Under the pieces are notes generated by a model. The model worked only from the letters and a program-made list of their open reading frames with translations. It was not told the origin of the DNA and made no database searches. From Bacillota bacterium (GTDB lineage Bacteria; Bacillota_I; Bacilli_A; RF39; UBA660): a stretch of 56,289 nt of DNA. The stretch covers positions 1-56,289 of the forward strand of contig SVAX01000006.1 in the NCBI GenBank assembly GCA_015059155.1. The letters are read 5' to 3'. Each line of letters opens with the position of its first letter. Position 1 is the stretch's first letter. Position numbers and translations under genes: made by a program. Below are positions 1 through 8,195 of this stretch, one piece after another.

Positions 1-124
<124 letters not shown>

Positions 125-231
125 AATATTTATTTTTGAATTTGAATTGTTTATTCCTAACTATTAGTGAATTGACATTTTGCTCAGTTTTCAAAGATCA
201 TTCTTGCTCCCCTTTTTTGAAGAGCAAACCC

Positions 232-260
232 AGTATATCAAATCAAAAATACAAAGTCAA
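232..260 (-). promoter_or_regulatory. rrn promoter, proximal copy
   Basis: Minus-strand TTGACT (255-260) and TATACT (232-237), 17-nt spacer. The transcript would start near 225, about 100 nt before mature 16S. It would contain a hairpin (GCTCTTC/GGGGAGC region, 205-230) and a boxA-like CTTTGAAAACTGAG. Confidence 0.7.
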
Positions 261-346
261 TACTTTTTTTAAAAAAATATTTATTTTTTTTAATTTGACA
301 TTTTTTTGTTTACGTTTAATGAGTTTTTCTCACGCAACGTGATATT

Positions 347-375
347 AATATAACAAATTTAGTTTTTAAAGTCAA
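347..375 (-). promoter_or_regulatory. rrn promoter, middle copy
   Basis: Minus-strand TTGACT (370-375) and TATATT (347-352), 17-nt spacer. Same orientation and design as its two neighbours. Confidence 0.65.
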
Positions 376-447
376 TACTTTTTTTGAATTTTTTTATAAA
401 AATTAAATTTAGTTATTTTTTAATCGCTTTTTTGCGAAAACTCCTAT

Positions 448-476
448 AATATACCAGACAAAAAAAAGAATGTCAA
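448..476 (-). promoter_or_regulatory. rrn promoter, distal copy
   Basis: On the minus strand TTGACA (471-476) is followed after 17 nt by TATATT (448-453). It is the farthest upstream of three similar promoters facing the 16S gene. A short GC hairpin (TCGC/GCGA, near 424-437) lies just downstream in the transcript. Confidence 0.7.
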
Positions 477-541
477 CATTTTTTTATATTTTTTTTAAAT
501 TCTTTTTATGTCTTTCCTTATATAATATTATATTCGTCATT

Positions 542-1096
542 CTAATTAAAATTACTATTTTCTAATTCTTTTTTTAATTGCATATATGTGGCTAAATATT
601 CTTTATTTAGTTTTGAGCTAAACATAATAGCTCCTGACTTATATTCTTCTATTAATTCTTTTAACGCATTATTTATTACAATATCTAAATCTTCAGAATA
701 TCCCATTTTATTTTTGTGATACTCGTACTCAAGTTTATCTAATATTTTAAACTCTCCTTTTGGAAATATTCTAAGATCTAAGTCATAGTCTATATATTTA
801 ATTGTATTTTCTTCTATTATGAACGGAGTTGCTATATTACAATAATAATATATGCCATCTTTTTTCATTTGTGCTATAACATTGTACCATTTGTTTCTAA
901 AAAAATACATTATAGCAGGTTCCTTTGTTCTCCAAGTTGTTCCTTCAGATTCTGTAACTAATGTTTTATTATTACCAAAAACAATATAATCTTTTTTTAT
1001 ATCTAGAACAATCGCCTCACTCCAGGCTCTATGTACTTTTTTATTATGTTTGTAACATTGTATTTCTAGTTTATCTCCTATACACATATTTTTCAC
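542..1096 (-). CDS. DUF402 protein, nucleoside tri-/diphosphate phosphatase (Ntdp) type
   Basis: A cytosolic protein of about 184 residues matching the YgaC/Ntdp family throughout. It has a basic SYKH-like start (here CYKHNKKVHR), then VVTES-like TLVTESEGTTWRTKEPAI, then YYYCNIATP and the acidic IDYDLDLRI motif that carries the metal/phosphate-binding Asp residues in the family. Characterised relatives hydrolyse NTPs and NDPs with divalent metal. Family members are about 175-185 residues, so this copy is complete. The frame extends to a GTG at 1105, but that codon overlaps the Shine-Dalgarno AGGTGAT. The GTG at 1096 has correct spacing and is preferred; the ATG at 1087 is a third option. It is the first gene upstream of the rRNA operon on the same strand. 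The family call is firm; the reaction is inferred. Confidence 0.85.
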   Translation of the reverse strand: MKNMCIGDKLEIQCYKHNKKVHRAWSEAIVLDIKKDYIVFGNNKTLVTESEGTTWRTKEPAIMYFFRNKWYNVIAQMKKDGIYYYCNIATPFIIEENTIKYIDYDLDLRIFPKGEFKILDKLEYEYHKNKMGYSEDLDIVINNALKELIEEYKSGAIMFSSKLNKEYLATYMQLKKELENSNFN

Positions 1097-1215
1097 TTCA
1101 ATCACCTAAAAGAATTATATCACATTTTGCGTTAAATTTAAAAACTTTATTTATAATAATTAAAAATAAAAGCACATTTTTATATGTGCCTTTACTTTTT
1201 TTATTTGTTTACAAT

Positions 1216-2451
1216 TTATTTTTCTCTTATGTACTGTATAGCTCTTTGAAGTTGTGTGTCATCTTCATTTAAATATGTTTCATAATATTTATCATCTAAT
1301 TCCACTTCTATATCTGGAGTAATACCCTTTGTATCATTTATCCAATTACCTTTAGGTGTCAACCATTTCTTTACTGTAATTTTGTATTGAGTACCATCTG
1401 ACAAAGTTATTAATTCTTGTACAGTTCCTTTTCCATATGTTTGTTTACCTATAAAGATGCATCCTAAATTTTCTTTTAAACCAGCAATTAATACTTCTGA
1501 TGCAGATGCGCTAGTTGAATCTCCAAGCAATATTATTTCATAAGGTTTATTTTCGTTGCCTGTTCCATAAATTGCAGTTTTTTGCCCATTTTGTTCAAAT
1601 TGATACAGGATTTGTTTTTTACCTAAAAATAGATCTAACATCTTATCAACAGCAGTTAAATGACCTCCAGTATTACCTCTAACATCTAATATAAGATAAT
1701 CTATATTTTCTTTTTCTAATTTTTCTAACTCTTTTTTAAATTGAGAATATGTGTTATTAGCGAATATTCCTATATATATATATCCTATTTTTTTATCATC
1801 TTGTTCATATATTTCAGAAGTTACTGATGTAAGTGTTACAACTTTCCTACTCAAAATAATTTCTAATTTTTCTTCATCCCTCAAAACCTTTAATTTATAA
1901 CTTTCATTCGTTCCGTTTCTAATTATGGAACTAAATTCACTTGCAGTTAACTCTTTTGCAAGATTATCATCAATAGAAATTATCATATCTCCAGCTATTA
2001 ATCCAGCTTCTGCTGCAGGAGAGTCTTTAAATACAGAGGTTATAAGCATATAACCAGTTATTACATCTTTTGTTATTTGAATTCCTACTCCTTCATAACT
2101 TCCGTTTAGGGATATAGAAAAATTATCTGTTTCCTCTTCACCAAAATACATAGAATAAGGATCATCTAATGATTCCATCATTCCTGCTATAGCACTATTA
2201 ATTAAATTTTCTTGATCTATATCTTTATAATAATTTTCTAAAATATAATTATAATTCTTTACAAATTCATTTAGGTGTTCATCTTTGTTTATTGTTGATT
2301 GAGTTATTATTTTACCTTTATTAAAAAGAAATCCTATTGAAATTCCTATAATTAAAGAAAATATTACCAACAATATAGTTTCTGATGTTGTAAAAATTTT
2401 TTTACTTTCCTCACCTTTTATGTTTTGATTATTCATTTTATCATCTTCCAT
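1216..2451 (-). CDS. S41-family carboxy-terminal processing protease (CtpA/CtpB type)
   Basis: Membrane-anchored serine protease. One N-terminal transmembrane segment (about residues 25-43) is followed by the S41 N-terminal helix region with DDPYSMYFGEEE. Next comes a PDZ domain (about 115-200; YEGVGIQI and SPAAEAGLIAGD), then the catalytic core with LDVRGNTGG, the Ser in STSASASE and the Lys in TYGKGTVQ. Such proteases act outside the membrane; in spore-formers CtpB cleaves SpoIVFA to activate sigma-K, and other members trim envelope proteins. Which substrate applies here is unknown. Length is normal for the family. The ATG at 2436 has a better ribosome-binding site (GGAAG) than the ATG at 2451, so the first five residues are uncertain. 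Monocistronic on the minus strand. Confidence 0.9.
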   Translation of the reverse strand: MEDDKMNNQNIKGEESKKIFTTSETILLVIFSLIIGISIGFLFNKGKIITQSTINKDEHLNEFVKNYNYILENYYKDIDQENLINSAIAGMMESLDDPYSMYFGEEETDNFSISLNGSYEGVGIQITKDVITGYMLITSVFKDSPAAEAGLIAGDMIISIDDNLAKELTASEFSSIIRNGTNESYKLKVLRDEEKLEIILSRKVVTLTSVTSEIYEQDDKKIGYIYIGIFANNTYSQFKKELEKLEKENIDYLILDVRGNTGGHLTAVDKMLDLFLGKKQILYQFEQNGQKTAIYGTGNENKPYEIILLGDSTSASASEVLIAGLKENLGCIFIGKQTYGKGTVQELITLSDGTQYKITVKKWLTPKGNWINDTKGITPDIEVELDDKYYETYLNEDDTQLQRAIQYIREK

Positions 2452-2541
2452 TCTATTAAACTATATCATATATAGAAAAAAAAGTCCATAAATTTTATTT
2501 ACAAGATTGCAATAAAATTATATAATTAATTTGGTGAGTAT

Positions 2542-2856
2542 ATGAAAAAATTTAATATGATTGATGAATCATTTATATGTGAACATTGTAATAAAACTGT
2601 AGAAAAATTAAAATATAGTGCAAGAGATCATTGCCCATATTGTTTATATTCGAAGCACGTTGATATAAATCCAGGAGATAGAGCTAATAAATGCAAAGGA
2701 TTACTTGAACCTATTGGAATAGAAAAATTTAAAAACAATTACAAAATCATTTATAGCTGCAAGAAATGTAATGAATTACATAAAAATATTGTAGCTAATG
2801 ATGATAATTTTGATTTAATTGTTGAGTTATCAGTACAAAAAAAGGATCTTTCGTAA
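2542..2856 (+). CDS. RNHCP domain protein
   Basis: A small zinc-ribbon-like protein of 104 residues. An N-terminal CEHC pair is followed by the family signature around residues 30-50 (ARDHCPYCLYSKHVDINPGDR), then a second Cys pair, CKKC. The paired CxxC motifs suggest zinc binding. The RNHCP family has no established function; RNA binding is often assumed but is not shown here. An RBS-like GGTG lies before the ATG, and a hairpin overlapping the stop codon forms the terminator. It is divergent from the protease and convergent with the next gene. Confidence 0.85.
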   Translation: MKKFNMIDESFICEHCNKTVEKLKYSARDHCPYCLYSKHVDINPGDRANKCKGLLEPIGIEKFKNNYKIIYSCKKCNELHKNIVANDDNFDLIVELSVQKKDLS

Positions 2857-2868
2857 GGTCCTTTTAAA
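2840..2868 (+). terminator. Terminator shared by RNHCP gene and the convergent gene
   Basis: AAAGGATCTT-tcgt-AAGGTCCTTTT forms a stem with an A-run before and a T-run after, so it can terminate from both directions. It overlaps the RNHCP stop codon. Confidence 0.65.
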
Positions 2869-3466
2869 ATTTCCAAATATCTTCTTCTTTTGGCATTGAT
2901 TTTATTTTTGGTAACTCAACATCATCCAAATCTGGAATATCTGTTAGTTTTATTTTTTGTGTTCTATCTAACGATAAATTTTCTATTTCATTTAGAAGAT
3001 CACCATCAACAATTTCTTTTTTAGGTAAAAGTTCGTTAAATTCTTTATCGAATTTTTCAAAATTTTCTTCTGCAATTATTGTTTGAGATTGATTGTTTGA
3101 ATTCTCTTCATTTACATTTGTTACTTCTGGTTGTTGTGTCTCTACTGAATTTACACCTGTCATCTCTTTTGCTTGGTTTTCCCCATTTATATTTGTTGTT
3201 TCAGTTTTCTGTGTCTCTACTGGATTCATATTTTCTATTTCATTTGTTGGAGTTTGTTCAACTGTTTTTTGTGATTCAAGATATTCTTTCAGAGTTACTT
3301 GCTCATTAAAATTAGAATTTTCTCTTGTATTTAATTCTTCTTTTTTATTTCCTTGACCAAAATTAGTTTTGTCTGCATAACTTCCTATAATAGCAAGGAT
3401 AATTACAATTGATCCACCTAAAAACCAAGTATAGTTTAACATAATATACTCTAAGATTGATTCCAT
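2864..3466 (-). CDS. Membrane-anchored protein with low-complexity acidic tail, function unknown
   Basis: I do not recognise this family. The start chosen is the ATG at 3466, which has a strong AGGGAGGG site; the frame continues upstream to 3505 without one. The 200-residue product begins with one membrane segment (about residues 8-28, YTWFLGGSIVIILAIIGSY). A long hydrophilic region rich in Glu, Asn, Thr and Gln follows, with an imperfect tandem repeat (N-x-VETQ-x-x-E-TN-x-NEEN, twice near residues 80-125). A conserved-looking C-terminal block contains LPKKEIVDGDLLNEIENL and ends DIWKF. The topology suggests a scaffold with the tail on one side of the membrane. It lies 3 bp downstream of trmL and may be co-transcribed with it. 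Confidence 0.6.
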   Translation of the reverse strand: MESILEYIMLNYTWFLGGSIVIILAIIGSYADKTNFGQGNKKEELNTRENSNFNEQVTLKEYLESQKTVEQTPTNEIENMNPVETQKTETTNINGENQAKEMTGVNSVETQQPEVTNVNEENSNNQSQTIIAEENFEKFDKEFNELLPKKEIVDGDLLNEIENLSLDRTQKIKLTDIPDLDDVELPKIKSMPKEEDIWKF

Positions 3467-3508
3467 TAATTCCCTCCCTATTCTTACATATATTAATAAT
3501 ATCATTTT

Positions 3509-4036
3509 TTAAGAAAAATTACAACCACTATTTGTTAAAAAGTCCTCACCTTTAATAGTTTCAACTTTTGATAGATTTGGATAATCTTGTTGCCTTAATA
3601 CTTCAAACAATACCAATGCAACACAGTTTGATAAATTCAAAGCTCTTATATTTGAGTTAGTTGGAATTCTTAAACATCTATCTAAATGTTTAGATAAAAT
3701 TTCTTTGGGAATTCCAGTACTTTCTTTACCAAAGACTAAATATATATTTTTTTCTCTATCCGAAAAATCAAAATCACTATGTGGCTTTTTTCCATATCTA
3801 GTTAAGAAATAAAATTCTCCTTCATTGTTTTTCTCTAAAAAGTCTTCAAAATCCTCATATACAGTATAATCACAATGTTCAATGTAATTTACACCACTTC
3901 TTTTTAAATACTTATCATCTAATGAAAAACCTAGAGGTTTAATTAAATGAAGTTTAGTATATGTCCCAGCACAAGTTCTCATTATATTTCCTGTGTTTTG
4001 TGGAATCTCTGGTTCAAATAACACTATATTAATCAT
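3509..4036 (-). CDS. trmL: tRNA (cytidine(34)-2'-O)-methyltransferase TrmL
   Basis: SPOUT (SpoU) methyltransferase of 175 residues that methylates the ribose of wobble C/U34 in tRNA-Leu species. Family motifs are complete: PEIPQNTGNIMRTC at the N terminus, LVFGKESTGIP for the SAM-binding trefoil knot, and RIPTNSNIRALNLSNCVALVLFE at the C terminus. The ATG overlaps the TGA stop of the upstream gene (ATGA), so the pair is translationally coupled. The tRNA-Leu(UAA) gene in this window is a plausible substrate. Confidence 0.93.
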   Translation of the reverse strand: MINIVLFEPEIPQNTGNIMRTCAGTYTKLHLIKPLGFSLDDKYLKRSGVNYIEHCDYTVYEDFEDFLEKNNEGEFYFLTRYGKKPHSDFDFSDREKNIYLVFGKESTGIPKEILSKHLDRCLRIPTNSNIRALNLSNCVALVLFEVLRQQDYPNLSKVETIKGEDFLTNSGCNFS

Positions 4037-4503
4037 TCAAATACCTCATATTCTATTAATGTTTCTACATTAGAATCATTATTTATTGATATATTTTTTA
4101 TTACTTTATTATCAACTATAGCTATAACTATTGGAGTTCCCTCTAAGTTCACGTTAATATTATATGATTTTTTTAATTTGTTTAAAAAGTTTTTGTCTAT
4201 GTTCTTCTTATCTATATATATTAAATTGTGTTTTAAGTTTAATTCATCTATTTTATTTTCAAACTCTTTTTCAAATGTTTCATTAGTTAAATCATATTTA
4301 TCTGATATATATATTATTACATCTGAATTTTCTATCATAAATTCGTCAAATTCTTCTGGTGTTATTTTATTTGAATATTCGTAGAAATCAGACACTAGCT
4401 TCTCTCTATTCATATATATATTAGATAACGACAAAGTTAATAATACTGTAACTGCTAATAATACTACTAAAATATAATAATTCTTTTTTGGTATTTCTTT
4501 CAT
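4033..4503 (-). CDS. Membrane-anchored thioredoxin-fold protein lacking CxxC
   Basis: A 156-residue protein with one N-terminal transmembrane segment (about residues 9-28) and an outward soluble domain. The pattern resembles a thioredoxin fold: beta-strand SDVIIYISDKYD where a redox protein would have the CxxC loop, helix, LIYIDKKN strand, then EGTPIVIAIVDNKVI, which matches the cis-Pro loop (TP-hydrophobic strand). No cysteines are present, so disulfide exchange is not possible. It resembles three other proteins in this window, at 9601, 53970 and 55093. Coupled to trmL through an ATGA overlap. Function unknown; a structural or binding role is inferred. Confidence 0.6.
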   Translation of the reverse strand: MKEIPKKNYYILVVLLAVTVLLTLSLSNIYMNREKLVSDFYEYSNKITPEEFDEFMIENSDVIIYISDKYDLTNETFEKEFENKIDELNLKHNLIYIDKKNIDKNFLNKLKKSYNINVNLEGTPIVIAIVDNKVIKNISINNDSNVETLIEYEVFE

Positions 4504-4554
4504 ACTTTAGCCTCCTATAAAAAATTTTAGAACATCTACTTTATTTTTGCAATT

Positions 4555-5514
4555 TTATTCTTGTATACTTATTTCATTTATATTTACTACTGGAAGATTT
4601 ACACCTTCACTAGCAACTACATCTTTGAATTTTTCTCTAAATATATTTAATTCTCTTATTATTGAATCTGGATAAATTCTCTTACTTGTTTTAATTGCGT
4701 TATAAACATCAGCCACTGTTACAAATTGTCTATTTTGGAATAAAGCTTGTGAGAATGCAGCTGTTAAAACTGAGAATGCAATATCTGGATACATTGCTCC
4801 CAATCCATAAACTCTTTTGTATTCGCTGGTTGCGCTTACTATTGATTCAAGTAACATTTTTGTAACATATTCATTATATTTAAATTTAATACCAGTTGTT
4901 GCTTGTATTTTTGGTAAACTTCTAAATAGTATTTCTACTGTTGTGGCTTCACTTGGCTCTAATACATCTATTCTTTCAAAACGTCTTAAGAATGCTCTGT
5001 CCCTTACGACATAAGTATTATATTCTATGTCTGTTGTCGCACCTATTAGTTTTATAGCACCTCTATCAATGGCTGGCTTAAGGATATTAGCTAAATCCAT
5101 AGAAGTTTCACTGTTATTTCCAATTAATGTATGAATTTCATCTATAAATAAAATTGTCTTTGTTACATTCTTTAACTCTTCTACAAGTAAAGTAATTACC
5201 ATTTCATCTCTACCATTATAATTAATTCTACCAAGTAGCGATGATGAATTTATTTTTATCACTCTATATCCTTGTAGTACAAATGGAACGGCATTATTTA
5301 ATATTCTATACGATAATCCTTCTACTATAGATGTTTTACCTACACCCGCTTTACCTATTAATAAAGCTGATTTTTCTGGAGTTAATAATACCATCATTAA
5401 TTTTTTTAATTCTTCATCACGAGCTATTGATGGATCTGTAACATAAGTCTTAGCTGTCAAGTCTTCTCCATAGTTTTTTAATACACTAAATCCATTATAT
5501 GTATTTCCTAGCAT
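4555..5514 (-). CDS. Single-domain AAA+ ATPase resembling the first ClpA/ClpC ATPase module
   Basis: A 319-residue AAA+ protein. It shows Walker A (GKAGVGKTS, about residue 54), Walker B/DEIH (TILFIDEIHTLIG), sensor/Arg-finger region (LIGATTDIEYNTYVVRDRAFLRRFE) and a helical lid ending about residue 290. These are the D1 features of Clp ATPases. The N-terminal Clp repeat domain, the second AAA+ module and the ClpP-binding loop are all missing, and the C terminus is short and ordinary. It is probably not a ClpP-linked unfoldase by itself. The LysM gene 70 bp upstream on the same strand may share its transcript. A sporulation role is possible from that neighbour but unproven. Confidence 0.75.
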   Translation of the reverse strand: MLGNTYNGFSVLKNYGEDLTAKTYVTDPSIARDEELKKLMMVLLTPEKSALLIGKAGVGKTSIVEGLSYRILNNAVPFVLQGYRVIKINSSSLLGRINYNGRDEMVITLLVEELKNVTKTILFIDEIHTLIGNNSETSMDLANILKPAIDRGAIKLIGATTDIEYNTYVVRDRAFLRRFERIDVLEPSEATTVEILFRSLPKIQATTGIKFKYNEYVTKMLLESIVSATSEYKRVYGLGAMYPDIAFSVLTAAFSQALFQNRQFVTVADVYNAIKTSKRIYPDSIIRELNIFREKFKDVVASEGVNLPVVNINEISIQE

Positions 5515-5584
5515 ATAATCATTACCTTTCTTTTACTATACCTAAGACAATTATAACTTATTTTTATTAAAAAAAAAAGAGTTT

Positions 5585-6046
5585 TTAATTATTTCCCTCT
5601 TTTTTGTGTACTACTAATTGATCTTCTACTACGAATATTCTTTCATTTTCTCTATTAAATGTATTAGCATCTATGCCTAAATTATTTATTATCCCATCAA
5701 CTGTATCCCCTTGTCTTGTTACATATACAGTAACGCCACGCATTGGAACAGTTATCTCTTGATTAGGATATATAATATCATCTTTATTTAATCCATTTAA
5801 CAATAATAAAGTTGATGGATCTACATTATATGTTCTAGCAATTGAATAAACAGAATCTCCTCTTTTAACAGTATATGTTTCAAATAATTGATTTGCTTCT
5901 CTTGGAACTATTATTAAACTACCAACAACTAAGTCAGCGTCAGTGTTAAGCCCATTTATATTTTTTATGTTATTAGCAGTTGTCCCTGTTTTAGTTGCTA
6001 TGCCATTTATTGTATCTCCATACTCTACTTGATAAATTTTGTACAT
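5585..6046 (-). CDS. LysM-repeat protein without signal peptide
   Basis: A 153-residue protein made almost entirely of LysM modules. The first is at residues 3-48 (YQVEYGDTINGIATKTG ending LIIVP), the second at 57-101 (YTVKRGDSVYSIARTYN ending ITVP), and a diverged third at about 106-150 (YVTRQGDTVDGIINNLG). LysM binds GlcNAc-containing glycans such as peptidoglycan. There is no signal peptide or membrane segment, so it would remain in the cytoplasm of the cell that makes it. In spore-formers that is typical of coat or cortex-interface proteins made in the mother cell (SafA- or SpoVID-like LysM). A coat-type gene (6573-7016) is close by. The spore role is inferred. Confidence 0.8.
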   Translation of the reverse strand: MYKIYQVEYGDTINGIATKTGTTANNIKNINGLNTDADLVVGSLIIVPREANQLFETYTVKRGDSVYSIARTYNVDPSTLLLLNGLNKDDIIYPNQEITVPMRGVTVYVTRQGDTVDGIINNLGIDANTFNRENERIFVVEDQLVVHKKEGNN

Positions 6047-6132
6047 AAATTCACCTCAATATAATATATGATATTTTAATTATTAAGTTCTATTTTTTAA
6101 ATAACTTAATATAATCTATTAGAGGTGATGAT

Positions 6133-6438
6133 ATGAAAGAATTACCAAAAGTATTTCATAATAGAATAGATAAAAAGTTTGATAATAATCGAAATGTATA
6201 TTATAGTAATAACACTTATGATGAAGAACGTTCAGTTGATACTAGGACTGTACTTCAAAAAATAAATGATATTTTTTCTTCTCCTAACTATGTGTATAAA
6301 GCTAATGTGGAAATAACCTTAAAAGATAAGAAGGTCACCAAAAGAATTATAGGAAGAAATAAAAACTATATAATTACTATGGATAATGATTTAATACCAA
6401 TAACAGATATTGTAGATATTAAATCAACTAAAAAATAA
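6133..6438 (+). CDS. Small protein of unknown function
   Basis: A 101-residue soluble protein I do not recognise. It has a good AGAGGTGATGAT ribosome-binding site. The N-terminal half is polar and Asn-rich. The C-terminal half (about residues 48-97) alternates hydrophobic and charged residues in short strands (YKANVEITLKDKKVTKRIIGRN, then YIITMDNDLIPITDIVDI) as in a small beta-barrel. It is transcribed divergently from the LysM gene, and its downstream hairpin separates it from the convergent coat gene. Confidence 0.6.
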   Translation: MKELPKVFHNRIDKKFDNNRNVYYSNNTYDEERSVDTRTVLQKINDIFSSPNYVYKANVEITLKDKKVTKRIIGRNKNYIITMDNDLIPITDIVDIKSTKK

Positions 6439-6473
6439 AGTTATGCACTTGTTTTATGTATAACTCTTTTTTT
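6439..6473 (+). terminator. Terminator after the 101-aa gene
   Basis: AGTTATGCA / TGTATAACT stem followed by CTTTTTTT. A second hairpin, AACTTAAA/TTTAAGTT with T7, follows at about 6491-6516. Confidence 0.6.
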
Positions 6474-6548
6474 ATTTTAAAAATGTGTGTATAACTTAAA
6501 TTTTAAGTTTTTTTGTTAGATATATGTGTATAACTAATTAAACTTGTA

Positions 6549-6575
6549 ACAAAAAAAGACCTAAGTCTTTTTTTA
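6549..6575 (-). terminator. Terminator of the CotY-like gene
   Basis: AAAAAAAGAC-ctaa-GTCTTTTTTT. The minus-strand reading gives a stem with a U-run directly after the coat-gene stop codon. Confidence 0.6.
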
Positions 6576-7016
6576 TATACATTCTACAAATGTGTCTGGT
6601 AGGCATCTTAAAGCACATACGCAGTTTAAATTCATTGTAAAGAATGAGTTAGTTGCTACATATGGAGTTAAAGCAGTTGGTTCTGGATTGTCTGCTAATA
6701 CTCTAAATGTTGCACAACATCCATCTACTTTTTCTACTCTAAATACATTTGAACAAACAACACCGTCATCGCCACATACTACATTTTCACGAGTTGTTGG
6801 TACTGCAAATGGAGTTGTTCCTCCTGAACATGTATATAAAATAACTGGTCTAGTATTGCATCCTAAAGTTGTAGTCCCACATCCAAGAAATCCTCTATCA
6901 CAAGTTTCTAAACAAGTATCTCCACAACAATTAGCATTTTGTTGAAGTACATTTATAACTGTAAGGATCTCTGCTATGCAACGGCAACTTTCTACATCAT
7001 TATTGTTATTGCACAT
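6573..7016 (-). CDS. CotY/CotZ-family spore coat protein
   Basis: A 147-residue, cysteine-rich protein. It has an N-terminal ESCRCIAEILTVINVLQQNA block, clustered Cys (NCCGDTC, ETCDRGFLGCG), then the GGTTPFAVPTT and SNVFRVEKVDGCCATFRVL motifs typical of CotY/CotZ/ExsY crust and exosporium proteins, and a C-terminal NLNCVCALRCLPDTFVECI. These proteins self-assemble into disulfide-stabilised lattices on the spore surface. It has no signal peptide, as expected for a mother-cell coat protein. Strong GGGTGG site before the ATG. This gene is direct evidence that the organism makes spores. It is monocistronic with its own terminator. Confidence 0.9.
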   Translation of the reverse strand: MCNNNNDVESCRCIAEILTVINVLQQNANCCGDTCLETCDRGFLGCGTTTLGCNTRPVILYTCSGGTTPFAVPTTRENVVCGDDGVVCSNVFRVEKVDGCCATFRVLADNPEPTALTPYVATNSFFTMNLNCVCALRCLPDTFVECI

Positions 7017-7159
7017 ATATAATCCACCCTTTCATTATTTCTATAATAATGTATTCCATATAGATAAAAGTGTGTAAATAAAAACCCAATTTTAAATAAT
7101 TAGACTTAATTCTTGATTAATTAGACTTTTTTTTGTAAAATTAATATAGGAGTGGACAT

Positions 7160-8056
7160 ATGAAAAAGAATAATGATTGTATACAAGAACGTGATGAATA
7201 TATTATTTGTGAAAAAAACGGTCAGAAGATAACTGTTAGAGATTTACAACTTGAGGTACTTACTATCATGGATGAAATACATAGAGTGTGTGAAAAAAAT
7301 AACATTAAATATGCTCTTATTGCAGGAAGTGCGCTTGGTATTGTCAATTATAAAGGATTCATTCCTTGGGATGACGATATTGATATATGTATATTAAGAG
7401 AAGATTGGGAAAGATTTATAGACGCTTTAAATAGGGACCTAAGTGATGACTTTTATTTCCAATGTTTTGAAAACGATAAAAGATTTAATGCTATAATGGG
7501 CCCAACTATGAAAATAAGAAAAAAGAATACATATATTGAAGAAGTTAATTTCTTATTAAAAAACAGATGTAAATCTGGAGATGGAATTTTTATAGATGCT
7601 TTAATCTACGATAATATATGTGAAAATAAATATATTGATGAAGCAAACAGAATGGTAGTAAGATTACTTATGCCACTTATGGTATTTTTAGATAATATAC
7701 ACATTAATCCAGTACTATTAAAAAAATTTGTTAGGAAACATGCTTTAAGGTATTCTATGAAATATAAAAATAGTTCTAGAGTTGGGAATATTATTACTGA
7801 ACCTTGGGTACCATTTTTAAAAGGAAGACACTTTGATAAAAAGGATGTATTACCATTTAGATTATATGAGTTTGAAGGAAGAAAGTTTTATTCTTATAAT
7901 AATATAGAAAAAATATCTAAAGAAAATTACGGCCCAAATTGTTTAAAGAAATGGAATGGAAAAAAATGGATAGAAACTCTTCCTCTAGAAAAAAGAAAAC
8001 CAAAACATACTGTTGATTTAAATTTAAAAGGAAATGAGCCAATACGTGAAAAATAG
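7160..8056 (+). CDS. LicD-family phosphotransferase/nucleotidyltransferase-fold protein
   Basis: A 298-residue LicD protein. The family signature lies at about residues 55-85: YALIAGSALGIVNYKGFIPWDDDIDICI, in which the DDDID aspartates bind metal. LicD proteins transfer phosphocholine or related phospho-groups onto teichoic acids, capsule or other surface glycans. The domain is full length with family-like C-terminal NYGPNCLKKWNGKKW. Ribosome-binding site AGGAGTGG. No choline-uptake (licB) or cytidylyltransferase (licC) gene is adjacent, so the donor is unknown. A 49-residue membrane protein overlaps its stop codon. Confidence 0.88.
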   Translation: MKKNNDCIQERDEYIICEKNGQKITVRDLQLEVLTIMDEIHRVCEKNNIKYALIAGSALGIVNYKGFIPWDDDIDICILREDWERFIDALNRDLSDDFYFQCFENDKRFNAIMGPTMKIRKKNTYIEEVNFLLKNRCKSGDGIFIDALIYDNICENKYIDEANRMVVRLLMPLMVFLDNIHINPVLLKKFVRKHALRYSMKYKNSSRVGNIITEPWVPFLKGRHFDKKDVLPFRLYEFEGRKFYSYNNIEKISKENYGPNCLKKWNGKKWIETLPLEKRKPKHTVDLNLKGNEPIREK

Positions 8057-8195
8057 TTTAATTAAACATTTAATAATTCTAAGTTTTTTATTTATAAGTC
8101 TATCAGCGATTTTGTTTGATGAAGTTAGTTTCTGGTTTTTAGGTATAGGTATATCTATTATAGGATTTATACTTTTATATAAAATCAATCATTAA
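8046..8195 (+). CDS. Small two-segment membrane protein (49 aa)
   Basis: A short frame from GTG at 8046 to TAA at 8195 encodes 49 residues. It has two hydrophobic stretches (about residues 6-24 and 28-45) separated by DEVSF, and ends YKINH. It overlaps the last 11 bases of licD, so it would be translated by coupling, and it runs 11 bases into the end of the convergent DUF368 gene. There is no separate strong ribosome-binding site. The composition and tight overlap argue for a real gene, but this is not proven. It could be a partner of LicD in the membrane. Confidence 0.45.
   Translation: MKNSLIKHLIILSFLFISLSAILFDEVSFWFLGIGISIIGFILLYKINH

Noticed and set aside
6592-6945. Plus-strand frame of 117 codons
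   Set aside because: It is the antisense shadow of the CotY-type gene, which has the family motifs and ribosome-binding site.
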